DNA of 32,332 bases from GW2011-AR15 sp964428335 (GCA_964428335.1 CAYRXW010000013.1:1-32332); one strand, 5' to 3'. Counted from the first letter of the stretch, positions 6,904 through 15,142 are shown. Notes: generated by a model not told the origin, from the letters alone. Translations and numbers: made by a program.

Positions 6904-7513
6904 ATCCGTATACCTGCTAGATTACATTATCCTGAAATTCAGCAACCATCCTGAAAGGATATTTTCAGGGCTCACTTCAAATACATTAGACAAGGAAAAA
7001 AATGCATTCATCGATAACATAGGAAGGACAGTGACTGCATTTTTCCAGCTGAAAAAAGATGAAGACATGTATATTGCATTCCCAAAAAAAAATTATGAAA
7101 AGCTGATGGCTCACCTGGAAAAATCCCTGAAGCTGACTAAAGTAAAAATAGAAAAGACTGATTATAATGTCTATTTCACATTCAAAAAAGAAAAAGCTGA
7201 GCTTGTGTTTTCTGATAATATAATAGCTGCAAAAAAAGAATTGAAGAGCATTAGTGAAGAAGAATTTAACTTATACAGGCTAAAAAACAACATCCCGCTT
7301 CCGGGGATTGATTTCAACCATGAGATGATGCTTAATGTTTCAGAAGAATTTGTCTCATATTCAAAAGGATGCTATCTGGGCCAGGAAGTGATAGCCCGAG
7401 TTAAGTATCTGGGAAAGCCTCCAAAAAAGCTTGCTGTGACAGAAGGGGAGAAGGTTACATCAAAAGCTGTAATTGATGGAGAAGTAAAAGGATTTGGCTT
7501 TGTGAAAAACTAA
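6890..7513 (+). CDS. ygfZ: YgfZ/GcvT-like folate-binding protein
   Basis: About 207 residues. The diagnostic motif KGCYLGQEVIARVKYLGKP matches the K-G-C-Y-x-G-Q-E signature of YgfZ (IBA57-related), whose cysteine is essential. YgfZ uses a folate to help maintain Fe-S enzymes, including radical SAM enzymes such as MiaB and LipA; a lipA gene lies about 6.6 kb away. The protein is shorter than E. coli YgfZ (326 residues), mainly in the N-terminal part. The ATG at 6890 is preferred over the GTG at 6881, since GGTGA at 6880-6884 is a good ribosome binding site for it. Confidence 0.88.
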   Translation: MALNKSVYLLDYIILKFSNHPERIFSGLTSNTLDKEKNAFIDNIGRTVTAFFQLKKDEDMYIAFPKKNYEKLMAHLEKSLKLTKVKIEKTDYNVYFTFKKEKAELVFSDNIIAAKKELKSISEEEFNLYRLKNNIPLPGIDFNHEMMLNVSEEFVSYSKGCYLGQEVIARVKYLGKPPKKLAVTEGEKVTSKAVIDGEVKGFGFVKN

Positions 7514-7546
7514 ATATTATTAAAGAATCTTAATTATTGTTCAATC

Positions 7547-7954
7547 ATGCCATTCAAATACCACAACCATACTGCAGATGTCCTGATAGAAGCAACAGGG
7601 AAAAACTTAGAAGACGCTTTTTGTGAATGCGCAAAAGGCATGTTCAACCTGCTTACAGACATTAAGAAAGTGAAGCCTGAAAAAAAGATAATATTTCGGG
7701 TTTATGCACCGACAAAAGAAAAGCTGCTGTTTGATTTTCTTGAAGAGCTGATTTTTAGGATGGATACTGATTTCATGATATTCTCAAAATTTGAAGTGAA
7801 GATATCAGGTAAGAATGAATTAGAATGCATAGCATTCGGAGACTTAGCTTCTAATTATGAGACACATGGAGACATAAAAGCCCCGACATATAATGAAATG
7901 TCAATAGATGAAGGAAAAAAAGAATCAAAGATAAAATTTGTCGTTGATATTTGA
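7547..7954 (+). CDS. Archease
   Basis: 135 residues, the usual size. HTADV near the N-terminus, LLFDFLEELIF in the middle and IKAPTYNEMSI near the end are the family's conserved blocks. Archease activates the RtcB RNA ligase, which joins tRNA exons after intron removal; two intron-containing tRNA genes lie just upstream. No RtcB gene is in the window. A 33-base gap separates it from the YgfZ-like gene, and an AT-rich stretch there could be a promoter. Confidence 0.95.
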   Translation: MPFKYHNHTADVLIEATGKNLEDAFCECAKGMFNLLTDIKKVKPEKKIIFRVYAPTKEKLLFDFLEELIFRMDTDFMIFSKFEVKISGKNELECIAFGDLASNYETHGDIKAPTYNEMSIDEGKKESKIKFVVDI

Positions 7955-7972
7955 TTTTACAAATCTTAATTA

Positions 7973-8890
7973 TTATTCTGAACTGTTAACAAATTCATAT
8001 GCGCCATATGCTGCAAGTACACCTTCTGCAACACCTGTTATCGCCTGCTTGAAATGCGTATCACAGACATCTCCTGCAGCAAAAAATCCAGGGATATTTG
8101 TTTCAGATTTCCTGTTTATCTTTATTTCTCCCTTCTGGTTCAGTTCAACACCAATTTCTTTCGCAAGGTCAGAAAGTGCAATATGACCTATTGCAATGAA
8201 CAGTCCGTCCAACTTTAAGTCACTGCTTCCTTCATATTCCCTATCCAGTAAAACTCCAGTAACACCGCTCTTGTCACCTTTTATCTCTGTAACATTCGCA
8301 TTATTGATTATCTCAATCTTCTCGCTCTTCTCAATCCTTCTCATGTTTGGTGGCTCAGGATGGATTTTTTCCTTCCTATAGATTATGTAAACTTTCTTTG
8401 CATGCTCTGCAAGAACTAAAGCGTCTTTTGCTGCTGAATCACTCCCGCCAACAATTGCAACAGTCTTGTTCCTGTAAAAAAAGCCGTCGCATAGTGCACA
8501 GTAATGAACCCCTTTATTCATGAATTCATCATGCCCTTTTACTTTAAGCTCTCTCCATTTAGTCCCTGTTGAAAAAATAACAGTTTTTCCATTAATCTCT
8601 TTTCCACTGACTTGGACTTTAAACCCTTCTTTTGTCTTTTCAATCTTTGTAACCCGATCATCCATGAATTCAACAAATTCCTTATAGTCTTCTGCATGCT
8701 TTCTCAAATTATCTGCAAGCTCCTGTCCTGTAACTCTTATAAAACCAGGATAATTCTCTACCCTATCTGTAGTTGTTATAGTTCCGCCTGGAAGTTCCCC
8801 TATTACCAATGTCTTTAACCCAAGCCTTCCAGCATACATAGCAGCTCCATATCCTGTGACTCCTGCGCCGATGATTATAGTATCATACAT
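7973..8890 (-). CDS. trxB: Thioredoxin reductase-like FAD flavoprotein
   Basis: 305 residues. The FAD-binding GAGVTGYGA begins at residue 8. The redox motif CALC (C131, C134) is followed by DG, and a second dinucleotide-binding motif GGSDSA lies at 148-153. A C-terminal FAD motif, FFAAGDVCD, is present. It should reduce thioredoxin-like disulfides, perhaps feeding the Bcp peroxiredoxin or AhpD-like protein. At the usual NADPH-selecting HRRxxxR position it has IYRKEKIHPEP, so NADPH may not be the donor. AGGTGA lies 8 bases before the ATG, and a TATATAAAA box lies further upstream. Confidence 0.93.
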   Translation of the reverse strand: MYDTIIIGAGVTGYGAAMYAGRLGLKTLVIGELPGGTITTTDRVENYPGFIRVTGQELADNLRKHAEDYKEFVEFMDDRVTKIEKTKEGFKVQVSGKEINGKTVIFSTGTKWRELKVKGHDEFMNKGVHYCALCDGFFYRNKTVAIVGGSDSAAKDALVLAEHAKKVYIIYRKEKIHPEPPNMRRIEKSEKIEIINNANVTEIKGDKSGVTGVLLDREYEGSSDLKLDGLFIAIGHIALSDLAKEIGVELNQKGEIKINRKSETNIPGFFAAGDVCDTHFKQAITGVAEGVLAAYGAYEFVNSSE

Positions 8891-8975
8891 AGTTTATTCA
8901 CCTAAAAACAAGAAAAAATGATTTGTTTTATATATGTTCGTAAGGAGTGAATAGATGTGGGTATTTTAGGCACTA

Positions 8976-9614
8976 TCAAGGATGAAATTTTAGTATGTAC
9001 ACTTCTAGATATGGTTCAATAAGATAACCTTTTCCTCTAATATTCTTTATTATTTCTTGATCTATTTCATAAAACTTTTTTCTTATGTTTTTGATTTGCG
9101 AGATAATTGTGCTTGGGGATGACTTAATGCCTAATTTGTTAATAATTTCTTTTGCACTAAGAATTTTATCAGATTCATTGCAAAGTAAGCTAAAAATCTC
9201 ATATTCTGCAGGACTCAAACTATTTTTACTCTTATTACCCTTATAAAAAATTGAACCATTAAAAAAGATCGCATAATTTCCTAAATAGATTGCTTCTGTT
9301 TTTGCTATAGGTTTTTGCCTTTCCAAGATATTAATATCATCTAGACCCTCTAAAATGTTTGATAATGAATTTTTAGAAGAGTTTTCACAAAACATTAGAT
9401 AATATGTTCCCTTATAAAATACTTGAATCTTGTCACCATGTTGATTTTCATAGGGGATTAGAGACTTATCTAAAAAATAGATTTTTTCATCTCTAGTGAA
9501 TCCAACTTTTTTAAGAAAATGATCCAAGTGTTCGAATGACGCAATATCAATATGCTGTGCAAACCAAATTTCAGATACTTTTGCATCAACTTCAATTATA
9601 TGATTTATAGACAT
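8976..9614 (-). CDS. Winged-helix regulator with an OmpR/PhoB-type C-terminal domain
   Basis: 212 residues. Residues about 135-200 form a winged helix of the Trans_reg_C type: LSPAEYEIFSLL, the recognition-helix region KSSPSTIISQIKNIRKKF and the wing NIRGKGYLI. This type is common in bacterial response regulators and unusual in archaea. The N-terminal 120 residues are not a receiver domain and I do not recognise them; they look like mixed alpha/beta with aromatic strands (KIQVFYKGTYYLMF, AIYLGNYAIFF). It starts 6 bases after the bcp stop codon, so it is the last gene of the ACT-bcp-regulator operon. It may control this redox region. Confidence 0.82.
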   Translation of the reverse strand: MSINHIIEVDAKVSEIWFAQHIDIASFEHLDHFLKKVGFTRDEKIYFLDKSLIPYENQHGDKIQVFYKGTYYLMFCENSSKNSLSNILEGLDDINILERQKPIAKTEAIYLGNYAIFFNGSIFYKGNKSKNSLSPAEYEIFSLLCNESDKILSAKEIINKLGIKSSPSTIISQIKNIRKKFYEIDQEIIKNIRGKGYLIEPYLEVYILKFHP

Positions 9615-9620
9615 GATTTT

Positions 9621-10073
9621 CTACTCATTAAATTCTTTTAATACCTCTCTGCTATGATTCTTTACATCAACTTTTTCATAAATTTTTTTTATTGTGCCTT
9701 TTTCAATAAGAAAAGTCATTCTTTTTATTCCAAAAGATATCCTTCCCATAAAGTTCTTTTCTCCATATACACCATATGCCTCTGAAACGCTCTTATCAAC
9801 ATCTGAAAGGATTGGAAAATTAAGGCTGTATTTTGCAGAAAACTTTTTATGGGAAATAACTGTATCATTGCTTACTCCAAATACCATGATGCCTTTTCTT
9901 CTGAATTCCTCTGAATCATCCCTAAAGCCGCATGCTTCTGTTGTGCATCCTGGAGTATCGTCCTTTGGATAGAAATATAAGACAAGCTTCTCATGGTCTG
10001 TAAGCTTGTGCAGGTTTTCATCCTGATCGCACATCTCAAAATACGGTGCTGTATCACCTTCTTTTAGTTTCAT
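9621..10073 (-). CDS. bcp: Thioredoxin-dependent peroxiredoxin (Bcp/PrxQ)
   Basis: About 150 residues from the ATG at 10073. The TPGCTTEAC motif gives the peroxidatic C43 and the resolving C48, five residues apart, as in atypical 2-Cys PrxQ/Bcp. LVLYFYPKDDTPG and FGVSNDTVISHKKF are conserved family blocks. It reduces peroxides with electrons from thioredoxin; a TrxB-like protein lies about 700 bases downstream. The longer in-frame start at 10094 is rejected because AGAGGA lies at ribosome-binding distance from 10073. It lies 34 bases after the ACT gene. Confidence 0.95.
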   Translation of the reverse strand: MKLKEGDTAPYFEMCDQDENLHKLTDHEKLVLYFYPKDDTPGCTTEACGFRDDSEEFRRKGIMVFGVSNDTVISHKKFSAKYSLNFPILSDVDKSVSEAYGVYGEKNFMGRISFGIKRMTFLIEKGTIKKIYEKVDVKNHSREVLKEFNE

Positions 10074-10107
10074 TTTTTTCCTCTTTAAAATCAAGGAGTT
10101 TATCTCC

Positions 10108-10770
10108 CTATTTAACTTTATCTCCCCATTTTGAAATCCTGTGCATCGCTTCCAATGCTTTCATCAAATCATTTTCATTCACTATAAATATATGCTCATT
10201 CCCGCAAATCATCCCATCAATTATGCTTATGCTGCTAAGTGCAAGTTCTGAAGAAAGTGCAGCGAAAACCCCTGGCGTATTTGCAACCTCATCAGGATAG
10301 ATAAGGCTTATCTCGCCAAGTTTTTTTTCTATTGCCACAATATCTTTCTTGCTGAACAATTTTTCTATCTCCTGAAAATTTGTCTCATCAATTATTATCT
10401 TGATGAACTGGCTCACTTCAAGAATCCTTATCACTTCGCCCTTTGAAAAATCAACTTTTGAATATAGCTTTGTGAGTGCAGTCCTTACCTCAACCTCTTT
10501 TTTTAGTAAGACTGAAATCATCCTTGTCCTTGAAGACACTTTTGCAGATGCAATCAATTGATACCTTTTCTTGATGTCATCCTTGCTCTCCTGGCTTCCT
10601 TCATACCTTCTTATTGCGCTTATCACAGCATCTAATGTAGATGATAGATGCAGGTTTTGATGGATATAAATTGCAAGAGCTCTTGTATTCAATAGCCCTC
10701 TTGCAAGCCCCCTTCTTATTGAGACATCCTGCTCAATAAAATTTGTCACTTCATTCTGAATATTTGTCAT
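10108..10770 (-). CDS. ACT-domain protein, paralog 1 of 3
   Basis: 220 residues. Residues 1-60 form a helical domain (ARGLLNTRALAIYIHQN... AVISAIRRYEG) shared with the proteins at 14489 and 18001. Residues about 75-220 carry two ACT-like modules; the second begins ANTPGVFAALSSELALSSISI, matching the TPGV...INI core of amino-acid-binding ACT domains. It probably senses a small molecule, perhaps an amino acid, and may regulate DNA, RNA or protein targets through the N-terminal domain; this is inference. It is the first gene of an operon with bcp and the winged-helix gene. A TATA box (CTTTTAAATATAG) about 25 bases before the ATG predicts a leaderless mRNA. Confidence 0.8.
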   Translation of the reverse strand: MTNIQNEVTNFIEQDVSIRRGLARGLLNTRALAIYIHQNLHLSSTLDAVISAIRRYEGSQESKDDIKKRYQLIASAKVSSRTRMISVLLKKEVEVRTALTKLYSKVDFSKGEVIRILEVSQFIKIIIDETNFQEIEKLFSKKDIVAIEKKLGEISLIYPDEVANTPGVFAALSSELALSSISIIDGMICGNEHIFIVNENDLMKALEAMHRISKWGDKVK

Positions 10771-10843
10771 AATATCAAAAAATGTGTCTATATTTAAAAG
10801 ATTTTTGTTTTTTTGTCAAATGCTTTTTAATTAGTTTTCTAAC

Positions 10844-11632
10844 ATGAATCTGTGCAAGATGGCACAATATCAAGTAAATGAATACAGGGCTTATCCGGAA
10901 TTAATCAAAACACTAGGCATACCAACAGTTTATGCTCATGAAAGCCTAATTAAAAGGATAGAAGCCTTAAAGCCTGATGAAAAAATCCCTGAAGCACTTG
11001 TTGTAGATAAAGACGACTTCCTGACAGAAGAAGCCCTTCCAGCATTGGTTAGGGGAACATTAATTTTTCCTGCTTTCGAATTCATAACAGCTCTTGGCAT
11101 GAAAGGCCATCTTGACTTCAGGAAATCATATGGACTGAGAATAAATATGCTGAAGTTAGCAGGATATATGGAGGAAGATTTCAGAAAGCTAGCAAAAAAA
11201 CATAATTATTTCCTTCCAGGAGCTGATGAGTTCATATCCTATTTTGATATGCCAAGGATAATTGTTTCAGGTGGAGTGCTTGAGGAAGCGCTTGAGTGCG
11301 CAGCTGTTTTAGGCATAGATGCTGTGATTGCTAATGATGCTGGCTTCCAAAGCAATGGAAGCATAAATGGACATCACTATGCATATGTGAACGGGAATAA
11401 AGGCGAGATTGTACGAGAGCTAAGGAAATATTTCAGTTTCATCTATGGAGGGGGAGATTCAAGCACAGATGTAGGGATAATGGAAAATTCAGATGTTTTT
11501 GTTGCAGGTCCAAGATCAAAAGAAAAATTGATTATGGCTGCAAGAATGCATGAACATGCTATATTAGTTCCATCTCAAGAGCCGCTTTCATACGCAATAG
11601 CAGAACTGGAAAAATATAGATTAAAAATTTAA
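10844..11632 (+). CDS. HAD-like hydrolase family protein
   Basis: 262 residues. Weak but ordered HAD motifs are visible: VVDKDDFLT (D55, D57) for motif I, VSGG (S142) for motif II, GNKGEIV (K186) for motif III and GGGDSSTD (D205, D209) for motif IV. The VIANDAGF...GSINGHHYAYVNGNKGEIV order resembles phosphoserine-phosphatase-type enzymes, with a helical cap between motifs I and II. Motif I departs from DxDGT, having Asp-Phe where Gly-Thr is usual. Substrate unknown. Start is the ATG at 10844 or an in-frame ATG at 10859; CTTTTTAAT about 25 bases upstream favours the first. It diverges from the ACT gene. Confidence 0.72.
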   Translation: MNLCKMAQYQVNEYRAYPELIKTLGIPTVYAHESLIKRIEALKPDEKIPEALVVDKDDFLTEEALPALVRGTLIFPAFEFITALGMKGHLDFRKSYGLRINMLKLAGYMEEDFRKLAKKHNYFLPGADEFISYFDMPRIIVSGGVLEEALECAAVLGIDAVIANDAGFQSNGSINGHHYAYVNGNKGEIVRELRKYFSFIYGGGDSSTDVGIMENSDVFVAGPRSKEKLIMAARMHEHAILVPSQEPLSYAIAELEKYRLKI

Positions 11633-11635
11633 AAT

Positions 11636-12229
11636 TTACTTGAATCTTTTCTCAACTTCTTTCCAGTTGACAACATTGAACCATGATTTCACATATTCAG
11701 CCCTTGCCGGACCAAATTTCTTGTAATATGCATGCTCCCATACATCAACGCCAAGTAGAGGTGTCTTTCCTTCCATTAACGGGCTGTCCTGATTTGCTGT
11801 ACTGTATACTTCAAGTTTTCCGTTGCTTAAGGCTAGCCATGCCCAGCCTGAACCAAACCTGTTTAAGGCTGCATTTGTCAATTCTTCCTTGAATTTATCA
11901 AAGCTTCCAAAAGTCTTATTTATTGCTTCTCCAAGTTTCCCGCCTGGTATTCCTCCTGAATTTGGAGCCATTGTTTCCCAAAATAGTGTATGGTTGGCAT
12001 GCCCTCCTCCATGGTTTCTTACTGCACCCCTGATATTCTCAGGAACATCATTTATTTTTTTTAGAAGCTCTTCAACTTTCATTGATTCAAGCTTTGTCCC
12101 TTTTACTGCTGCATTCAGCTTATCTACATAAGTCTGGTGGTGCTTTGTATGGTGTATCTCCATGGTCAATGCATCAAGATGTGGCTCAAGTGCTTTGTAA
12201 TCATATTTTAGTTTTGGCAGTTCAAACAT
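11636..12229 (-). CDS. sodA: Superoxide dismutase, Mn-type
   Basis: 197 residues, normal for Fe/Mn SOD. Metal ligands are H26 (MEIHHTKHH), H80 (GGGHANHTLFW), D162 and H166 (DVWEHAYY). GGGHANH together with the Gln in STANQDSPL is the Mn-type pattern; Fe-type enzymes usually place the active-site Gln in the region of the second His. Metal choice is inference. AAGGTGAT precedes the ATG. An inverted repeat lies between its TATA box and start codon. Convergent with the HAD-like gene, with 3 bases between stop codons. Confidence 0.96.
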   Translation of the reverse strand: MFELPKLKYDYKALEPHLDALTMEIHHTKHHQTYVDKLNAAVKGTKLESMKVEELLKKINDVPENIRGAVRNHGGGHANHTLFWETMAPNSGGIPGGKLGEAINKTFGSFDKFKEELTNAALNRFGSGWAWLALSNGKLEVYSTANQDSPLMEGKTPLLGVDVWEHAYYKKFGPARAEYVKSWFNVVNWKEVEKRFK

Positions 12230-12246
12230 TGTATTATCACCTTGAG

Positions 12247-12264
12247 TATTAACAATCGTTAATA
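12247..12264. promoter_or_regulatory. Inverted repeat in the sod promoter, possible operator
   Basis: TATTAAC-AATC-GTTAATA is a perfect 7-bp inverted repeat with a 4-base spacer. It lies between the probable sod TATA box (minus strand ATTTAAAAC, about 12270-12280) and the SD sequence AAGGTGAT, near the expected transcription start. A dimeric repressor bound here would block transcription. The adjacent HTH-10 gene is a candidate source. Confidence 0.55.
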
Positions 12265-12310
12265 TGTTTTAAATGTTATGCTTTAAGAAACAATAATAAA
12301 CCCATAAAAT

Positions 12311-12324
12311 ATTGTAATTACAAT
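12311..12324. promoter_or_regulatory. 14-base palindrome overlapping the HTH-10 start codon
   Basis: ATTGTAATTACAAT is perfectly palindromic and ends on the second base of the ATG at 12323. It lies downstream of a likely TATA element (AATAATAAA, about 12292-12300), over the expected start of a leaderless transcript. Autoregulation by the gene's own product is a simple reading. Confidence 0.5.
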
Positions 12325-12952
12325 GCATAAGGCAATCTTAAAAATAAATCACATAGGCTGTTGGGGCTCAGAAATCAGCCTGAAATTTCCAAATTATAAA
12401 TTCTCATCGATAGATGTCAGATGGATAAAGAATAGCGTTGCCCATATACTAAAAATCATAGGAGGCTCAGAAAAATTTGATTTGATATTTGATTACCTTA
12501 AAAAAAGAAAAGATGTGAAAAATCTTGAGATCCTAAGTAAAAATAGCGATGAGATGTATCTTAGGACAATAACAAAAAGCAAAAGCAGCCACCCAAGTTT
12601 CTCAAACAAATTCTTTGAAATGGGATGTTTCCCTGTTTCTCCGACAAGATTTGAAAAGGAATTTGAAGTATGGACACTGGGAACAAATGAAAGAGCATCA
12701 ATAAAAAAAGTTTATAACCTCATTAAAAAAAAATATCCTTGCAAATTGTCCTATCTTAAAGAAGAAAAGCTAAGATCTAGCCTGACAGAGAAGCAAAGAT
12801 ACGCTTATTCAAACGCAAAATATTTCGGTTATTATGACTGGCCTAGGAAAAAATCTGCAACAGAGATAGCGAAGATCCTTGGAATATCTAAGACTGTCTT
12901 TTTCTCTCATTTAAGAAAAGCTGAGATTAAGCTTCTTAACCAAATAGAATAG
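12323..12952 (+). CDS. HTH-10 (bacterio-opsin activator-like) transcription regulator
   Basis: 209 residues. The C-terminal 55 residues match the HTH-10 domain of haloarchaeal Bat-type regulators: LTEKQRYAYSNAKYFGYYDWP, KKSATEIAKILGISKTVFFSHLRKAE. The N-terminal ~140 residues resemble the alpha/beta sensory half of these proteins, with HIGCWGSEIS near the start; no ligand motif is clear. It is divergent from sod, separated by 93 bases holding two palindromes, so it may control itself and sod. No Shine-Dalgarno is seen, which fits a leaderless mRNA. Confidence 0.88.
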   Translation: MHKAILKINHIGCWGSEISLKFPNYKFSSIDVRWIKNSVAHILKIIGGSEKFDLIFDYLKKRKDVKNLEILSKNSDEMYLRTITKSKSSHPSFSNKFFEMGCFPVSPTRFEKEFEVWTLGTNERASIKKVYNLIKKKYPCKLSYLKEEKLRSSLTEKQRYAYSNAKYFGYYDWPRKKSATEIAKILGISKTVFFSHLRKAEIKLLNQIE

Positions 12953-13013
12953 AACATGTCCTACTATAATTTAATATATAGGTTACGATATAATAGTAGT
13001 AAAGGTGATGCAG

Positions 13014-13421
13014 ATGAATAAGCTTGTAGCAGTCATGAACGAGAATAAAGATATAGGCACTGTAATGAATTCCCTGGCCCATATCAGTTTTGGTCTTGGC
13101 GCTTCAGTTGAAAATAAAAACGATGCAAGGCTTACTAACTATAAAGATTCAGAAGGAAACAACCATGAGAATATCTCTGAAATGCCCTTCATAATACTAA
13201 AAGCAAATTCAAATAAGATAAGGCAGTTAAGGAAAGCAGCAATTGAGAAAAATATAAGATTTGTTGATTTCACCCATACAATGACAACAGGAACATATCA
13301 GGAACAGATTGAAAGGTCTTCAAAGACTAAAGATGATGAGATGGATTATTTTGGCATAGTGCTTTTTGGAGATAGTGAAAAAATAAGTGATATGACAAGG
13401 AAATTCTCTCTTTGGAGATAA
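13014..13421 (+). CDS. DUF2000 family protein
   Basis: About 135 residues. The opening KLVAVMNENKDIGTVMNSLAH and the following ISFGLGA are the hallmark of DUF2000, a family with a peptidyl-tRNA hydrolase II-like fold and unknown function. MPFIILKANSNKIRQLRKAA and DYFGIVLFGD are consistent with it. The ATG at 13014 is preferred over upstream GTG/ATG codons (13005, 13008), because GGTGA at 13004-13008 serves as its ribosome binding site. Confidence 0.85.
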   Translation: MNKLVAVMNENKDIGTVMNSLAHISFGLGASVENKNDARLTNYKDSEGNNHENISEMPFIILKANSNKIRQLRKAAIEKNIRFVDFTHTMTTGTYQEQIERSSKTKDDEMDYFGIVLFGDSEKISDMTRKFSLWR

Positions 13422-13452
13422 GAATATAAAGAACCATAGCCCAAGAATAAAG

Positions 13453-13692
13453 ATGAAACAATTAATCTATGAAATTCTTGGATGGATTGGCACATTCCTT
13501 GTGCTTAGTGCATACCTGTTTGTCAGTTTTGGCTGGCTTGACGGAGAATCAGTGCTGTTTCAGCTTATGAATATATTTGGTTCATTTGGACTTTTGGCAA
13601 TAGCTCTCTCAAAAAAAGTATATCAAAGCGTTGTAGTCAATGTTGTATGGGCAACGATTGGTATAGCTGCTTTAGTTAAATTGTTTTTTTGA
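13453..13692 (+). CDS. CBU_0592-like small membrane protein
   Basis: 79 residues with three hydrophobic helices (about 7-27, 34-52, 57-78). The pattern EILGWIGTFLVLSAYLF...FQLMNIFGSFGLL...VNVVWATIGI resembles the CBU_0592 family of small membrane proteins, of unknown function. It starts 31 bases after the DUF2000 gene and may share its transcript. It ends one base before the convergent B3/B4 gene's stop. Confidence 0.78.
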   Translation: MKQLIYEILGWIGTFLVLSAYLFVSFGWLDGESVLFQLMNIFGSFGLLAIALSKKVYQSVVVNVVWATIGIAALVKLFF

Positions 13693-13693
13693 C

Positions 13694-14407
13694 CTACTTA
13701 TAAAACATCTTAAGCTCACACGTTCCCCCGCAGTTCTCCTTGATTAGTTCAGCCATCTCATTTAATGCTAATTCGACATCGCTTTTGTTTGCAGGTGGCA
13801 GTCCTTCAATCACCAAAACACAATTCTTAGTCCCTTCAGTAAGCTTGGTCCTTTCAGCCTCCCTCCAGTTGAACCTTCTGCATATTGCACCATTGTCATC
13901 CTTATAGATTATTTCGCCTTTTTTTGGTGTCTTTGGCTCGCTGTCCCCTAGAAGTAGAATTGGTTTCTCATTATCAGCTACATATGTAAGCTCAATCTCC
14001 CCTTTAACCTTATCCAGGTCTTCTCCTCCTACAGGAAGCATGTATTTCAGCGAGATGTAATTATAGATGTCGACAAGCTTGTTTATTTCCCTTAGTTCCC
14101 TTCCATTAAGGACAAGCCTATAAAGATTTTCTACAGAGCTTCTATGTTCCTTTGGCTTTGCACCGAATTTCTTATAAGCCTCTCTCCACGAATTTATTTT
14201 AGGCTCATTCCCTAAATTTTCAATCGTGTATCTCTCTCTTATTCTGGCTGTAACTTCAGCTGTTCTGGGATTTACGTTTCCATTATTATCAATCCCTTTT
14301 GCAGCAATAACGCCTATCACAAGCCCCGGATTATTCTCAAATATCATTTCATTGATTTTTAGCATCTGGTTCACCTTCTTGTATACTGATTTATCAGTTA
14401 TCAACAT
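13694..14407 (-). CDS. B3/B4 tRNA-binding-domain protein
   Basis: 237 residues from 14407. The core WREAYKKFGAKPKEHRSSVENLYR...LREINKLVDIYNYISLKYMLPVGGEDLDK is the B3/B4 domain of the bacterial phenylalanyl-tRNA synthetase beta subunit, here as a free-standing protein. Such proteins are suspected of editing mis-acylated tRNA, but this is not shown by sequence. Two starts are possible: the ATG at 14407, about 20 bases after a TATA box (leaderless), or the ATG at 14365 behind AAGGTGA. Homology begins after the second, so 14365 is plausible. It diverges from the ACT gene at 14489. Confidence 0.85.
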   Translation of the reverse strand: MLITDKSVYKKVNQMLKINEMIFENNPGLVIGVIAAKGIDNNGNVNPRTAEVTARIRERYTIENLGNEPKINSWREAYKKFGAKPKEHRSSVENLYRLVLNGRELREINKLVDIYNYISLKYMLPVGGEDLDKVKGEIELTYVADNEKPILLLGDSEPKTPKKGEIIYKDDNGAICRRFNWREAERTKLTEGTKNCVLVIEGLPPANKSDVELALNEMAELIKENCGGTCELKMFYK

Positions 14408-14420
14408 GAATTAGTTTAAC

Positions 14421-14478
14421 CATATATTTATACATTTTGTTGATAAATATACAAAAATATATAAATTTGTACATTTTT
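14421..14478. promoter_or_regulatory. Bidirectional promoter with a repeated TTTrTACATTTT motif
   Basis: The 81-base gap between the B3/B4 and ACT genes holds two TATA boxes: minus-strand TATAAATATATG (14421-14432) and plus-strand ATATATAAAT (14457-14466). A near-identical 13-mer occurs twice in direct orientation, TTTATACATTTTG (14427-14439) and TTTGTACATTTTT (14466-14478), each touching one TATA box. This looks like paired operator sites for shared control of both genes. Confidence 0.5.
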
Positions 14479-14488
14479 CTATATTAGT

Positions 14489-15142
14489 ATGAATGAATCC
14501 CAAACTGCTGACCTAGTTCGTATAGAGCTGGAAACTGACCTTTTCATCATGGATTACCTGAAAGAAGATATCGTGAATGTTGCTGCTCTGGCCAGGAAAA
14601 TGCTTCCGAAAATAAAGAAGGAAAACAGGAAGGCCAACATTGAATCTGTATCAATAGCGATAAAAAGGCATGTTCAGAATTCAAAAAAAGAGAAAATGAA
14701 TCCAAGGCTGAAAAAGGTCATCTCAAATTCCCAGATAAATATCCGGGATAACATAATCCATGTCACGATGGATAGGACCTTAGGCAGCATGAACAAAGTG
14801 AACGAGATTTCAAAAAAAATTAGGTGGGACCAGGATGAATTCTGCCTGATAAACCAGGGAGCAGGAGAGATAACAATAATTGCAGATGAAAAAAATATCA
14901 AATTATTTAATGGCGAGATAAAAAAGAAGCTTGCACTTTTAACAATCAAAGAAAGCATAACAGAGACAAAAGGAATAGATACCCCTGGTCTTTATTCCTA
15001 TTTCATAAGCCAGCTATCAAAAAGGGCTGTAAACATAATTGAGATAGTTTCAACATCTTCCCAGGTATCATTTCTGATTGATGAAAAGGACCTTACAAAA
15101 GCATATGATATACTAAAAAAGTGCGTTGAATTTTGCAAATAA
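14489..15142 (+). CDS. ACT-domain protein, paralog 2 of 3
   Basis: 217 residues. It aligns with the 10108 and 18001 proteins: N-terminal helical domain (YLKEDIVNVAALARKMLP...ESVSIAIKRHVQ), first ACT-like module around residues 85-145, and second module around 150-215 with DTPGLYSYFISQLSKRAVNI and the closing FLIDEKDLTKAYDIL. The DTPG turn and the INI-type strand suggest a ligand-binding ACT pair. It is convergent with argH, with 22 bases between them. The start at 14489 follows a TATA box by about 25 bases and has no SD sequence. Confidence 0.8.
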   Translation: MNESQTADLVRIELETDLFIMDYLKEDIVNVAALARKMLPKIKKENRKANIESVSIAIKRHVQNSKKEKMNPRLKKVISNSQINIRDNIIHVTMDRTLGSMNKVNEISKKIRWDQDEFCLINQGAGEITIIADEKNIKLFNGEIKKKLALLTIKESITETKGIDTPGLYSYFISQLSKRAVNIIEIVSTSSQVSFLIDEKDLTKAYDILKKCVEFCK

